Source of the DNA: Taxillus chinensis
Lineage: Eukaryota; Streptophyta; Magnoliopsida; Santalales; Loranthaceae
Assembly: GCA_023512835.1 (NCBI GenBank)
Contig: CM042086.1
Coordinates: 11,622,809-11,686,808, forward strand
Direction: 5' to 3'
DNA length: 64,000 nt
The notes under the pieces were generated by a model. It did no database searches. It saw only the letters and a list, made by a program, of their open reading frames with translations, and was not told the origin of the DNA. Shown piece after piece: positions 1-12,269 of the stretch (positions are counted from its first letter, which is position 1; the number at the start of each line of letters is the position of its first letter). The position numbers and the translations under genes were made by a program.

Positions 1-428
1 ATATGATAGACCTCAGCCTCAGAATGAAGTATCAGGTTAGATTTAAATAAATTTTGGAAGACTCGTAGTTGATATTGATAGCCAATGGAAGTATGAGTTT
101 AAGCATTTAAGGAGTTCATTTCCATGAACTGGGGGTGCATTAGTTGAAGATCAAACAGGGCATGAATAATGGGTTTTATGGAACTGGGGCATTGGACATT
201 GATGTTCTTTATTGATAATGATTTTAATATTCTCAGATCTTTAGAGGAAATATGATAGACCTCAGCCTCAGAACGAAGTATCAGCTTAGATTGAAATAAA
301 TTTTGGCAGATTCGTAGTTGATATTGATAGCCAATGGAAGTATGGGTTTAAGCATTTAAGGAGTTCATTTCCGTGAACTGGGGGTGCATTAGTTGAAGTT
401 CAAACGGGGCATGAATAATGGGTTTTAT
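1..428. repeat. Diverged direct duplication in the ETR1 intron
   Basis: About 178 bases at 1-178 recur at 250-428 (offset 249) with scattered substitutions, separated by about 71 bases of other sequence. Both units begin with atatgatagacctcagcctc and run to the 'gggttttat' stretch. The block lies upstream of the last ETR1-like exon, so it is probably intronic. I found no penultimate receptor exon between 1 and 1075; it probably lies left of the window. Confidence 0.85.
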
Positions 429-782
429 CTGGTTCCTAAGCTTGATTAGTAAAAAGTAATACTGGAAATTCTTAAGGCAACCCGAGATTTTTGAATTAAT
501 CAATAAATAATTACTTTGGGCTGTGTATATCTCATTTCAGGTGTTATGGGCTACTTAGAATTTGTAGCCATATCTTTCTTTTCCTTTAGTTTCTTTCCTT
601 GCCATCACCTCGTGGGATATATTAGGTACTTAAAGCTTCTTACAATTGTCATATTCGTCTAGTTTGGTGCTCTAGAAATATAAAAAAGAAACTCCGCCAA
701 TGTGTCCCTTGTTGCCAGCGCAGGCAATGGAGGGTTGATGATCTGGGTAAAAATTAAGTCACATATACTAGAATGAGATATG

Positions 783-906
783 GGTGTGTGTGTGTGTGTG
801 TGAGGGGCTGAGGGCATATCCTTTTCCACTTGTCATGAATGGTTGTTCCTAAAATTCTTTGGATATAGTATACCTCTTTATTATTATTATTATTATTATT
901 ATTATT
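783..906. repeat. Microsatellites (GT)n and (TTA)n
   Basis: A (GT)n run lies at about 784-802 and a (TTA)n run at about 878-906, both in the presumed last intron of the ethylene receptor gene. They are ordinary simple repeats of plant introns and likely to be length-polymorphic. Confidence 0.9.
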
Positions 907-1075
907 TTTTTATATCCTATCATCTTCTTATGGTGTATATTATTATTATTAATTAAAATTTAATTGTAGTGCACTGCACTGTTTTTGGTTATATTGTTGC
1001 CCTGTGTAGAGTATAGGTAATGAGTTTGTAATGTGCAGCAGCAAATTTATGGCTTGTTATGAATGGGTGACGCAG

Positions 1076-1439
1076 GGTTAGCAGGATGGTCACAAAAGGA
1101 CTTCTTGTTGAGCTAGGGTGCGATGTGATGGCGGTGAGTACAGCTGATGAGTGCATGCAGTTTGTTTCCCTCGAACACAAGGTGGTATTCGTGGATGTGA
1201 GCATGGGCGGCATAGATGGACACGCACTTGCTGCACGTCTACACGGAGGCTTCCCAAGGCCCCGTGAAAGGCCGCTTATAGTGGCACTGGCACTGACCGA
1301 GAGCACGGAGCGGGCAATGTCGGAGGGCTGCTTGACAGCTGGCATGGATAGAGTTGTACTAAAACCCATTACACTTGATAAGGTGAGGCGTGTTTTGACT
1401 GAGCACCTCGAGAGCCGGGCTCTGCGGGACACGCCATGA
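1076..1439 (+). CDS. ETR1: Ethylene receptor ETR1-like, last exon (receiver domain)
   Basis: This is the C-terminal exon of a subfamily-I ethylene receptor. The family binds ethylene at the ER membrane and signals through CTR1. The exon begins after the acceptor tgacgcag and opens in phase 2 with the tail of a Gly codon, followed by VSRMVTKGLL, the classic start of the ETR1 receiver exon. It gives 120 residues and stops at TGA 1437-1439. Receiver landmarks are visible: the phospho-acceptor Asp in VVFVDVSM and the conserved Lys in VVLKPIT. The usual 'MPG' after the Asp reads 'MGG' here. The transmembrane, GAF and histidine-kinase exons lie left of the window. ETR1 rather than ETR2 or EIN4 is chosen because of the VTKGLLVxLGC and EHKVVF blocks. 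I am confident of the family and fairly confident of the subfamily. Confidence 0.9.
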
Positions 1440-1589
1440 GCTCTAATACACTACCTATACATCAGTGTCTTTGTGTGTGCCTTTGTTGTGTCTTTTCAAT
1501 GGCAGAGCTAGTTTAGTTAATAATATGCTTCTTCTAGCTACCGTTTCCATGGCATGGTTGGATTGTGAAAAGCTGTAAACATTTCACTG

Positions 1590-1595
1590 AATAAA
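1590..1595 (+). terminator. Candidate poly(A) signal of the ethylene receptor gene
   Basis: A canonical AATAAA lies about 150 nt after the ETR1-like stop codon, within a T/G-rich stretch. The spacing fits a plant 3' UTR. Confidence 0.5.
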
Positions 1596-1653
1596 ACACC
1601 ACCTGTCATTTTACTCGTGTGTAGTGTAGTGCTTCCATGTAAAGTCTCTTTCG

Positions 1654-1696
<43 letters not shown>

Positions 1697-3300
1697 CTCT
1701 TGCCTGTTGGAGCTCTTTATATATAATATATCATATGCGTGTGTATATGCTCTTGGAGCACAGCTACATAAATTATGGGCATCGTTTAGATGTCGATTAC
1801 TTTAAGAATAATGTTCAGCGGCGTGAAGCAAGGGCATATATATTTTAGATCTCAAGCACGGGAAGAACATGTTCTTGCACAATGCGTGCCACTGGTTGAT
1901 GTACGCACTACGCACGATATTATATATATAATATGAATGAATAATGAAATATACATGTAATATATGTATGGGTAATTGACATGACAAAAATGTCGTTATG
2001 ATTTTGTGATGATGTTTACATAAAATATTTTTGATAAAAGGAAAAAAGAAGAAGAAAGCTCGGCCCCTGTTTTGTCACCACGCTGGACAGAATATTTAAC
2101 TTTTATTTGAATTTAATTATGATAAAGAGAATAAAGCAATAAAAGGCCGCTATATTCTTATCATCTATTAGCTAGCTCCAATTCCATGGTCAAAATTTAA
2201 AGTGCTTTTCTTATTTCAACAAGAATCAAAATTTTCACAAAAAGCCCTTTACGTTAAAAGAAAGAATGGTCCTATATTCTTTTTTTGACTCCATACTCCG
2301 TAGACATGCCCTGCGTATTTGTTTTTTTTTTTTAAATATTATTATTATTATGTAAATAATACATTTTTGAAATTTCAAATGAATTTCCGAATTATGGTTT
2401 GTAGTTCAAAAATAAATGCTTTAACCTCCTCCTCCAGCCTTTATTCACTGTGATACGTTACACGTCTTACAAATAAGTCAATTTGTTATTCGAAATTTAA
2501 AATTGATTGGCTCAGAAGTATTGTTATTTATTTTTTTTAATATTTTTAAGAACCATGGAAGGAGACGTTACTGGAGTTACTTCAAATAAAGTAATCACTT
2601 ACGAACCACCAACATAATTTGCCATAAAAATTATCTTCTAAAATACATGACCATCAAACAAAACCTAAACATGCCGGGAGTTGACAAAAATAAAATAAAC
2701 TCCTTTATTTTAAAAACGGAAAATTAAAAACAACAATTCGTGTTGTATTGTAGTAGTGGCTATGTCCCTAAGAATCATCGTAACCACCTATAGCAACAAT
2801 TTTATTAACTTAGTTACCATATATTATATTATTATAAGTATTCTTAGATGGTCCCGACCCTGATAGGCATTGGTAGCCTTTTAACAATTTAAATACCAGT
2901 ATAATATATTTTACCTGTGCATATAAATAACATTTTATAAAGTTAAAATATAAAAATAAATTAAATTTTATAAAATTTCACTACCCATAATTTATAAGGT
3001 GTAGGCATGACTCTTATAACATTTTTAAAATGACTCTTGTTTAATGATTTTGATCAAATTACTTAATATTATTACATATTTAAGTGCGAGTGTGTGACAA
3101 TGTGAGTGCAGTGAGTAAAAGAGGATTGTATATAGATTTTTATAATTTATAATATCAAATATTTTTATAAATATATTTATTAAAATAATAATTTTAAATT
3201 AAATTATAGTTTGACCGGTTCTTGACTTTCACACCCCCCACAATTATTTGATGTGAAGTTTTCTGAAATTCTTTTCTGACCAAGATTGACAGACGGTCCG
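1596..3300. other. AT-rich spacer with TA/TG microsatellite
   Basis: A compound (TA)n(TG)n repeat lies at about 1654-1697. The remainder is AT-rich with homopolymer runs. I see no coding sequence, splice-consistent exons or RNA gene. Confidence 0.6.
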
Positions 3301-3307
3301 GCAGTGA

Positions 3308-3660
3308 CTCCCGCTGCGTCTCCGCCACTCCCACCGCCGCGACGACCCCCACCTCCAATGGGCTGCCATATCCGCCCCTTCCTTCGACGGAGCCCTCCGC
3401 CCACGCCACCTCAAGCTCCTCCCTCCACCACCTACCTCGGCCGAGTTTTCCCTCAAGGTGGTCGGCGACCGTGACGCGGCCACGCGTGAGAAGCTGGAGC
3501 ACGCAGCAGACAACGAGGCGCATATCCTGGCCGGGCTCGACCGACGACTACCCGTTCCTCCCCACTCTCTACGACCGCCGGGACGAGTTCCACTACACGT
3601 GCCTCCTCATCGACTACTGCCCCAACCACCACCTCAACACCCTCCTCATCGACATCGTCG
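3308..3660 (+). pseudogene. AGC-VIII protein kinase fragment (PINOID/WAG-like), broken
   Basis: This is a degenerate piece of a plant AGC kinase, the family that includes the auxin-transport kinases PINOID and WAG. In one frame (3308 to about 3541) it reads DDPHLQWAAIS, then LRPRHLKLL, then FSLKVV with the VAIK-type Lys. After a +1 shift at about 3540 a second frame continues with YPFLPTLYDRRD, FHYTCLLIDYCPN and LNTLL. That order matches the kinase N-lobe through the hinge. The glycine-rich loop that should lie between KLL and FSLKVV is missing, replaced by a few Pro residues. Nothing kinase-like follows 3660, and TGA 3305-3307 interrupts the first frame upstream. The high GC content against the AT-rich surroundings suggests an inserted, intronless gene copy. 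Membership of the AGC-VIII family is fairly sure; the exact member is not. Confidence 0.72.
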
Positions 3661-4276
3661 TCTGGTGGGTTGGTTGACGAGGGGTTTGTGGGGACGGAGG
3701 GAGTGGCGGCCGCGGGGAGGGAAAATAAATAAATAAAAATTAACTAGTAAAATTTTGTTAGCCGACGGGTGATTTGCGTTGTTAAATTTATTATAGCAAT
3801 TTTTATATCTTTATTTATTATTTTGTTTTTTTTTAAAAAAAATCGACTTTAAGTTTTTTTAAAATTTTGTTTAAAAATTAACTCCCGCTGCTTGAGAGTT
3901 TGGATATGTTTTATATTTTCTGTTTTGATTTTTAAGTTAGACTTATTATTTTAGAAAAAAAAATTTAAAATTTAAAATAATAAAATATAAATTTTATTTT
4001 TAAGGTTTTCTAAAACAAAAATAATTTTTTATATTAAAAAAAAGCTATCACATGAAATATACTCTTAATTTTTTCCAATTATGTCATTCCATGAAGAAAG
4101 ATTTTGGATATTATAGGGGTAATGTGTGGCATTTTATTGAATTAATAAAATAATATGACATGAGATAAGACTTGTATATTTGCGTTTTACTTGCATTAAT
4201 AACCGGAGCTCAATCATCAAAATTTACAAAATAAAATAAAAAATAAAGTTACAAAAAATAAATAAAATAAAGTTAC

Positions 4277-4310
<34 letters not shown>

Positions 4311-4350
4311 TTATCGCGCTTTTAGCAGAGTCGTCGACTCGCGTAAGCAC
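3661..4350. other. AT-rich spacer upstream of the CID gene
   Basis: The stretch is rich in T and A homopolymers, with an (AAT)n run at about 4279-4307. No coding signal was seen. The last part likely belongs to the CID promoter. Confidence 0.6.
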
Positions 4351-4358
4351 CCGACTAC

Positions 4359-4368
4359 CCATTTATAA
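4359..4368 (+). promoter_or_regulatory. Possible TATA element of the CID gene
   Basis: The motif atttataaat sits about 355 bases before the chosen ATG and is followed by a CT-rich stretch (tctctctttcttt) typical of plant transcription starts. This would give a 5' UTR of about 320 nt. The position is inferred from sequence only. Confidence 0.35.
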
Positions 4369-4720
4369 ATGTCGCTCGCTCTGTCACGCACGTTCATCTC
4401 TCTTTCTTTGGGTTCTGAAGTCTACTGATCTTCCGGTTCCTTCCCCTCCCAGCCATGGGACTGCGACTGACCGAAGAAGGGTAGAGAAGACCAATACCAA
4501 TAACGGAAGAACCCAGAAAATAAAAATAAAAATAAAACCAACTTCGAAATCCTAATTGTCGTACGTTTGTTTGTTTGTTTTGGGGTGTTTCTGGCTTGCA
4601 TTAGAGTCAGGTTTCGAAGAACAAGGCGGAAGAAACTGCATTTATTTAATAATATCAGTTTCAAATTGTGGTGTGTTTCTGGGCGGGGTTGGGTTTTGAT
4701 CTCACCGACAGACCGACACC

Positions 4721-7700
4721 ATGTCCGCGGCTGTCGAAATGAATTCGAACCCGAACCAGAAGATGAAATCGGACTCGGATTCGGAATCGAAGAGGGAGTT
4801 TGAGCGAGATGTGCAGAAGCTGGTTGATATGCTCTCCAAGCTGAACCCACTGGCCAAAGAGTTCTTCCCATCGTCCCACGCCCATCGCCGTTCGCCGCCG
4901 CCAGCTAAGCAGCAAATCGGCATCGATAGATTCCCAAACAACCAAAGGGTATTCTTCATTTTCCCTCATTCTTCCATTCTTGATCATATTCTACTACTTT
5001 TGGTATTCATTTGTTTATATATATATATATTTATCAATAAAACAAACTATTTGTCAACGGATATATAGTAGTTGATATGAATTGACTTGCTGAATTAGCA
5101 TTTTTGTTGCTGTGAGTTTAGTTGATGTAGTAATAGTTCTGAATTTGTGTTATGTGATTGGGAAATTTTCTTGGTAAATTCCTTCCTCCCCCTGATTTTT
5201 CTTATTTATTTTATAATTAGTTTGGGTTTCTTTAAATTTTAAGATTTGGTTTGATATTAGTTGATTTCTGTTTTGCTAGGACTCAGCTCTCTTTGACGGG
5301 TCCTTATAAATTTGGAGAGCTTATAGATATGCGTATCGAATAATTTCAACTTTCTATGGCCTTTTACGTCCATTTGTTGCAGTGCTTGCACCATATAATG
5401 CTTTTAAGAGTTTTTATTATTAATTGTGTCTGAACTGTCTCTTGGGATTTCAAAACTAACAGTAATTTTAAACTCGGGAATAAGAGGTTTGATTGCATGA
5501 AAATATAAAACAACAATACTTCTTTGACAATGGATATGATGTGGATTCTGATGGATGATTGATTGCAAGACCTATGTTGTTGTGAGGTTGTTCTTAAAAA
5601 AAATTGTTGTGAGGTTGTGAAGAGTAAAAGTGCCTATATATTGCAGCCTCAAGTATCTTGGTTTTCAGCGGCTGTTTTGACGATTGATCTCTTCAGTTTT
5701 CATGTAATGTAAATCTCGAGTGAAATGTCACTGACGTGAGGAATTTTAGAATGGGTTGTTGTAGAAGAAGGCTTATTCTTCTGAAGTTACACTCTAATAT
5801 TCTTCTTCTTTATTTATAGATAAGTAAATTTATCTATAAACTTATTTATTTATTTTGAACAACGCTCTAATCTTCCGCAGAGGAAGAATAACTATGACCA
5901 GTGGAGGAGGAGGTTGAATGGAAGATCTTTTCGTTCCCAGAGGGAGGATACTGTTAGGCGAACTGTATACGTTTCTGATATAGACCAACAAGTAAATGTT
6001 CATATATATAGAAATATTTCTTGCGTTAATTAACATTTCTATTAGTTTTGATCGTATATACTTGTCTCTCCAACATAGGTTACTGAAGAGTGGCTTGCTT
6101 CCTTATTTAGTAGTTGCGGTCAAGTAAGTTGTGCTACTTCAGACATTTTGTTAATTCATTTCATAATCCTTCTACATGGTTTTGTTGCTGTTTTAACAAG
6201 TTTACAGCTTGCGTGCTTATTTTTAACGCTTCCCCCTTGCAAATTAAGGATTGGTCATTGTCTTTAAAAATTGCATCTTAAGTTAAGAATTATCATGTAT
6301 TCCAGAGGTTCTCGCTTGCAAGGGTTAGCTAAAGCAGCATTTATGTTTTTGGACGTGAACTCATGTTTCAGTGGGAGTTAAATTCCCACTATAACATTGG
6401 TTATGGAGCCATTGTGGGCCTTAAGTTCCGCTATGGTCACTTGGTCAGTAATGGTCCTGATCAAGAATGATCTTGATTCTTGAGAAATAGGAAGAGATAG
6501 TGATTCAGAAAAAGAGGAAGGCAAATTGTACAGAAAAAGAAGAGAGAGGTGGCTTACCTGATGAGTCGAATCTAAGTCAGGCAGTGGAGTTTTCAGGTGG
6601 GAGGCTGGAGGAAGCAACCTGATACGAAGGCTGATGATGACAGTGGGAAGGTTAGAGGGGAGATGGAAGAGGAAGGCAGCATCGAAATCTTCTGTGTTGG
6701 CTGGAGAAGGCAAGAGCAATAGAGAAGACTGTTTTTTGTCTGTGCGCGCACATGCTTTCAGGCATGGAGATGAATTTAGGAAAATTCAATGTATAAGATT
6801 GAAGAACCTTAGGAACCATTAGTAGTTGGCAGACTGATTTTTATCTATGTGATCAAATGCACACTCGCATGTGTTTGAAGATGAATCTGGGAAAGGTCAA
6901 TGTCTAAGATTAAAGTGCCTCAGTAATGATTAGTAGCTGGTTGAATTGAAAAATAGTAGCGAGGTTCAAAAATATGGAGCAGGCTTCTGGATTCTGATTG
7001 TTGACCCACACCAATTCATAAAAATAAGGGTTTCGTTTTTTTGTTTTTTTTGTTAATTATTCTTGATTACATCGTTTATAAAACAATAGTGATTAAAAAA
7101 CAATCTTTAGTTTCATAGAAATGGTGGCTTTGGTTTTTTTTTTTTGGTGGCAAAGGGCTTATAAGGGAAAGCAATAAACTTAATTGTGGCTAAGCATTAA
7201 TTCAACGTGTGTTTGTGTGTGTGTGTATATATATATATCATATTTTTGTCCAATACGAATAGGGGCGGGCACTATTCAATATTTACTGAATTTTTTCGGT
7301 AAATCAGGTTGTAAACTAGAAAAACGAGTGCAAAAGAAAATTTAAAATCAGTAATTACTGATTTACCAATATATATTTATTTATTTTATAATTACTAAAA
7401 TCCATGATAAAATATATAATTTACATGATATGCATAATGTTTTATGTAATAATTTAAATTTTGGTGCATAAAAAGATTTATAAGTTCCTTAGTTATTTTA
7501 ATTGGTCTTTAATTGGTCAGTAAATGCAATACACGAAAACGGTAAACTGCCCTAATATGTAATGTAAAAAATAATATACATATGTATTTGATTTTGCATT
7601 TTTTTTTTCTGTTTTTAATTTTTCCATTTGAAGATTTATAATGTGAATAAAATCAGTAAAAGTACCTTAGAAGTCCAATTGTATTAGATTTTTGCTAAAC

Positions 7701-10700
7701 AAGACAAACACTAATGATTGTGCAACCTTGCGAACATCCATGTCCACTTCCGATTGTGTAACACATGCTTCTGTTATACTTGTGACTGTCTGTAATGTTG
7801 ACTATTTCTGCAATTCAAAATCTCACATAGGTGAAGTTGTTTGATAAGGTATGTAAAGTACTGTTTCTAGAAGATCCTTGATTTAGTTCACTATCTAGGC
7901 GTAAATCTGAATGTGTTTTTGGCCATCTTACACAAGGGGGAAGGGGGTGTGTTAAGGTTTTAAAAAGAAATGTCCATTTTGAATTAATTTAATTGGCATT
8001 ACTGCAACATCTAAAGGTTGCTATTTGATATTTTTAATGAATTTAGGTTTAGGGGATCTCTTTGGGAAAGAAAAATGAGATCCCAGTTGCATTTCTCACT
8101 TACTTCATAAGCCATAAGCACTTTTCACTTGGTAAAATTTTCAATGCAATTATTGATGGTTGCAGTGACATTTCTAAAGCTTTTCTTTTAATTTGTTGAT
8201 GTTAAAGGTTTTTGACTGCCGAATATGTGGCGATCCACATTCAGCTCTTCGTTTTGCATTTGTAGAATTTGCTGATGATCGTAAGTTATTTTGCCTTCTG
8301 AAGGGTTTCCAATTTTACAGGTCACTTTATAATTTTTGTTTAATTGCTTCATTTTATATATATTTCTGTCAACAGAAGGTGCTAAAGCTGCTCTAGACCT
8401 TGACGGGACATTGCTTGGATATTATCCAGTTAAGGTCTTACCTTCGAAGACTGCAATCCTTCCTGTGAATCCTACCTTTCTTCCAAGGGTATGAAGGATA
8501 ATTTTCATGCTGTTGATGCTCTCACATGTTTGCCCCATTTGAGTTGTCAGTTTTAGCTTTATCAAGCCCTTTGCTTACAAGGTTTCTTCTTCTTCTTCTC
8601 TATTGATTTTGATTGAGTAGTCAGAAGATGAACGGGAAATGTGTGCTAGGACAATCTATTGCACAAATATTGATAAGAAGGTATATTCATTTATTTTCGT
8701 TGCTGTGTTATACTATCTTCTTAACTATAGTATCTTTCCTTTCTTTCAAAAAAATCTAATTAGCTATTGGTTATGCCTGTCTCGTATTTATGTGTGTGCA
8801 CCTTTTAGTCTTTTACTTCGTTCTCGTTAGTTTACTTTTGAAATTGCATGGGTGGTTTCTTTCAAGACATGGCAAGATATGTGCAAATTCTGTACCCATT
8901 TGAGCCTATGCCCTGAATCCCAGATGATATTGCTTTCATCATCATTGGAGCCCACAATCAAGAGAGAAAGGGGGGAAGTTGTATGAAGGGAGGAGTAAGC
9001 CCAAACAAAATAACGAAATTAAACATATTGGAAAATTGATTTTCACCCCTGAAGTTGAAAGACTGGGCAATTTGATCCCTCACTCTTTAGATTTCTATCA
9101 ATTTAATTCAAAATTTGCACAATGAGGATCAATTGATCATCTTTATATGGGAACGCATGCTCGCGCACACACATGAAATAGTATTATTTAATTTCTATGT
9201 ACCTTTAATTAAAATGTATCATATTCATAGCTAATATCTGAGTATGTGCCCGTGCCTGATCTAGTCAATCTATCTTTACACAATTTGAATATTTCCACTT
9301 GAATTTTTTTTATATTGAATGCAGGTTTCTCAGGCTGATGTAAAGAACTTCTTTGAAACGACCTGTGGCGAGGTCAGAACAATAGCCTTTTTTTCCAGTT
9401 TGATTTCAAAAGCAAGCATAAGATTTCTATGTTAACTGACAAGCTTTTGTCATTTAAAGGTTTCCCGATTGAGACTTTTGGGAGATTATGTCCACTCATC
9501 ACGCATAGCTTTTGTTGAGTTCTCTGTGGTAAGTCTGTACTTCCTGTGGATGAAATAGTTTTTATTTTGATAGTTCTTTTTTCTTGATTCTTTAAGTTTC
9601 CGTTTCAATATTTTTTTTTGTACTTATGCACACGGCTCTTAAGACAAGCTGTGCATATGCCCTTGGTTCACGTTCCTGTCTAAATATTTCATTTCTACAT
9701 ATGCATTTTCTAATAGACACCCATTTAGTTACTTATCAAAAAAAAAAAAAGACACCCATTTAGTTGCAGCTCTGTTTGTTTTTATATCGACTGCCTCATA
9801 GTGTGAAACATGGTCTTAGGTTTATTTTATTTGATATATTTTCATGATATCTCTTGCCGTAAATAATCTGCAAAATGTTGCATCTGGAAATCTAAAGTAG
9901 GTGTTTTTTCAGGTTTTTATATTATATATGTATTTTTGATAAATAGGTTTTATAATTTATATTGGACTTCTACAAAGCCTTGATAAGGATTTAGTTAGGT
10001 CCAATGCATTATGGCTTTGATATTCTACTTCCCTCTATAGGTTGCTGTTACTCATTTTAGGTATGAACTTCATGATGATCAATTTTGTGGATATTCATGT
10101 GTAATGACTAATGGAAAAGGCAGCGACATATCTCATTGGTAACAATATGCAAAGGGTGTTGTCTGACATTAAGATATCCTTGTAAGGATTGGTATTAAGG
10201 TATCACTTGAGAGAAGTCCTTAAGTTACATCATGAGTTGAGTTGTAGCTTTTAGTTGTTATATTTTAATGCGTTATTTGATGTGATATAGTAGATATGGA
10301 ACATTCATCATTAGGAATTTAGATCCAGTAGACAGGCACAAATAGATTTTTTCCCCTAAATGATTGGAATGAGTATAATGAAAAGTTACTAACGATCAAT
10401 AAAATGATTTTTTTCCCGGAATACCACCATTTCAAAACATAAGGATGATTTTGGCAAAGCACCATTAATTTTTTTAAAATGTATTCTTGTTTTTATTTTA
10501 AATATTTTTATATACCGTATTTCCTTACAATTAACTTATGATAATTATATATATTAATTACCATATTTGATATATGTCATAAGTATAATTACTTAATAAA
10601 TATTTGATTAAATATTATATTAAATTTATAATCTTTGATTAGATTTTTTAGTTGTAATCAATTTCAATATTTTTTTATAGAATTATGTCCATTTTTTATT

Positions 10701-12052
10701 AAATTAATGTTACAACTGATTACAATTAAAAAAGTATGAAAAAATACTAAATATATTTTATATTTATAAAAAATTGTAATTCATTTTTTTAAAAATGAAT
10801 TGTAAGTTTGAATTAATCAAAGATTATAAATTTAATATGATATTTAATCAAATTTTAATGAGTAATTATATTTATAATATATTGTATATGGTTTTTAAAA
10901 AGTAATTATAAAGTATTAAATTAATGAAATGTATTTTAAAAAATAAAATGTAATTATTATTAATTAAATGTAAAGAATTTTAGAAACAAATTGGGATAAA
11001 AACAATAGAATTTATGTAAGCAGTGAAATACAAATTTTAAAAATAATTTTGGAAAAATCATTTTTATCTTTTAAAAATGAATTTTCCAAAATCGTTTTTT
11101 CCAATGTAGTATTTAAAGAAAGAATTTTGAACCTAGGAAAGATTGTTGGAATAGTGGTAAGGCTGGAAAAAGATCCAATAAGTTAGAATCGGACATGATA
11201 TCATTTTTTATAATGTTAGTAATCTCGAATGTGTTTGTGTATGAAAATGACAAAGGATTAGGGACTGGATTTGCGAATGGACAGATTTAGTGTGAAAGCT
11301 GATTTGAGTCGATAATGGCTTAACATTTATTGTTTGGAACAGAGTAATTTGTGTTATTTGGTTTCACTGATATGGTTGCATCAACATACAAATAAGTGAC
11401 AGGCTGACAGCTCCATCCCTATTTGATATGGTTGCATCAACATGCATAGTGATAACAGCCTAATTCAACGTTGCAAATAAGTGACAGGCTGACAGCTCCA
11501 TCCCTATTTGCATTTCACTTCATTTTCTCGTGTGCCACCATTGATACCTTTCATGAAGAATATATTATTAAACAACAGTAGCGACAATAAAAACAATATG
11601 TTGTAGCTTGGCGACTGGCGTCTGTACGGGAAAACTTTCCTGTTATTTGCAGCCCTTCATGTGTACCTGAATAGTTGTTTAATTCAATCATCTAGACAAT
11701 TTGGTTCAATAATGTAAAAGATAATTTGGCTTAATAATAACCGTGTACTTTTGATCTAAGAAAGCTGGGTTCTTTCTCTTACTTCTTGACTCTTTTGTGC
11801 ATGGAACAGGCAGAGAGTGCCATTATTGCACTAAACTGCAGTGGCCTAGTTTTGGGAACCCAGGCCATCAGGTGTGTTATCCCAATGACATTACCTTTTT
11901 TGAGGTCGTTTTTTAAAGTTCTGATAGAAGCTCTGATGTGAACGAAGCTTAATTGTGTATATCTGTTTTCACATCAATTCGTTGAACGGTGTAGGGTAAG
12001 TCCTTCAAAGACACCAGTGAGGGCACGCGTTCCACGCTCAGCACTGCCTTAA
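4721..12052 (+). CDS. CID12: PAM2 and two-RRM polyadenylate-binding-protein-interacting protein (CID8-13 group)
   Basis: The encoded 288-aa protein should bind poly(A)-binding protein through its PAM2 motif and RNA through two RRMs. Ten exons join in frame with GT-AG borders: 4721-4948, 5881-5991, 6079-6123, 8208-8280, 8376-8488, 8621-8680, 9325-9372, 9460-9528, 11810-11871 and 11995-12052 (867 nt). The PAM2 core LSKLNPLAKEFFPSS is at residues 38-52. A basic RRK/RRR stretch at 76-91 resembles a nuclear signal. RRM1 carries RNP2 VYVSDI (105-110) and RNP1 LRFAFVEF; RRM2 carries RNP2 IYCTNI (202-207) and RNP1 SRIAFVEF. The protein ends VSPSKTPVRARVPRSALP. The ATG context is acaccATGt, and 4721 is the start that places the acidic leader before PAM2. 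Intron 8 (2.3 kb) and intron 3 (2.1 kb) hold repeats. The CID8-13 group is clear; number 12 is the best guess. Confidence 0.93.
5577..5617. repeat. Short A-tail insertion flanked by 14-bp target-site duplication
   Basis: The 14-mer ttgttgtgaggttg occurs at 5577-5590 and again at 5604-5617. It flanks the 13-base insert ttcttaaaaaaaa. A tail-like insert between direct repeats is what a severely 5'-truncated retroposon leaves behind. It lies in intron 1 of the CID gene. Confidence 0.7.
6767..6955. repeat. Diverged tandem duplication in CID intron 3
   Basis: A block of about 70 bases beginning gagatgaatttagg (6767) recurs as gaagatgaatctgg (6877), with matching order of the following motifs (caatgt..aagatt, then attagtag..tgg). 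Divergence is high, so the event is old. The rest of intron 3 (6124-8207) shows nothing coding that I recognise. Confidence 0.6.
7221..7240. repeat. (GT)n/(AT)n microsatellite
   Basis: A compound GT then AT dinucleotide repeat lies in CID intron 3. It is ordinary simple sequence. Confidence 0.8.
9715..9765. repeat. Short A-tail insertion flanked by 15-16-bp target-site duplication
   Basis: The motif gacacccatttagtt occurs at 9716-9730 and 9751-9765, extended by one matching A on the left. Between them sits acttatc followed by 13 A. This has the same architecture as 5577-5617: a retroposon tail remnant inside intron 8 of the CID gene. Confidence 0.75.
10586..10869. repeat. Imperfect inverted repeat (MITE-like) in CID intron 8
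   Basis: About 57 bases at 10586-10642 are the near-exact reverse complement of 10812-10869; the shared core is taatcaaagattataaattt. The spacer is about 170 bases. The AT-rich palindromic layout suits a foldback or MITE-type element. No transposase or clear target-site duplication was identified, so the element borders are unknown. Confidence 0.6.
11368..11510. repeat. Tandem duplication in CID intron 8
   Basis: The words tgatatggttgcatcaacat and aataagtgacaggctgacag occur in the same order twice, at 11368-11425 and 11424-11510. The second copy carries about 29 extra bases between the two words. The near-identical copies point to a recent duplication. Confidence 0.85.
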
Positions 12053-12269
12053 TTTTATGATCTGCCCTGGAGAATGGTGACATGACATGGATAGAGAACT
12101 GGCATGTTTCCAGTCGAGAGCGAGTTTCTTGTGTTTGAAAGGATGGGAGAAACTTTCTTTTGCTTTCAAATAGTGTCATCTTTTGGATGACCACAGGAAC
12201 TTCTCCTTTGCATAGTTGGACTGAACATATTGTGACCCCCTCCTGCTTCATTTGAAGATTTTCCAGGAC

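Noticed and set aside
3194..3523. Minus-strand frames opposite the AGC kinase fragment
   Set aside because: Gly/Arg-rich shadow frames of GC-rich DNA; the plus strand carries the kinase motifs.
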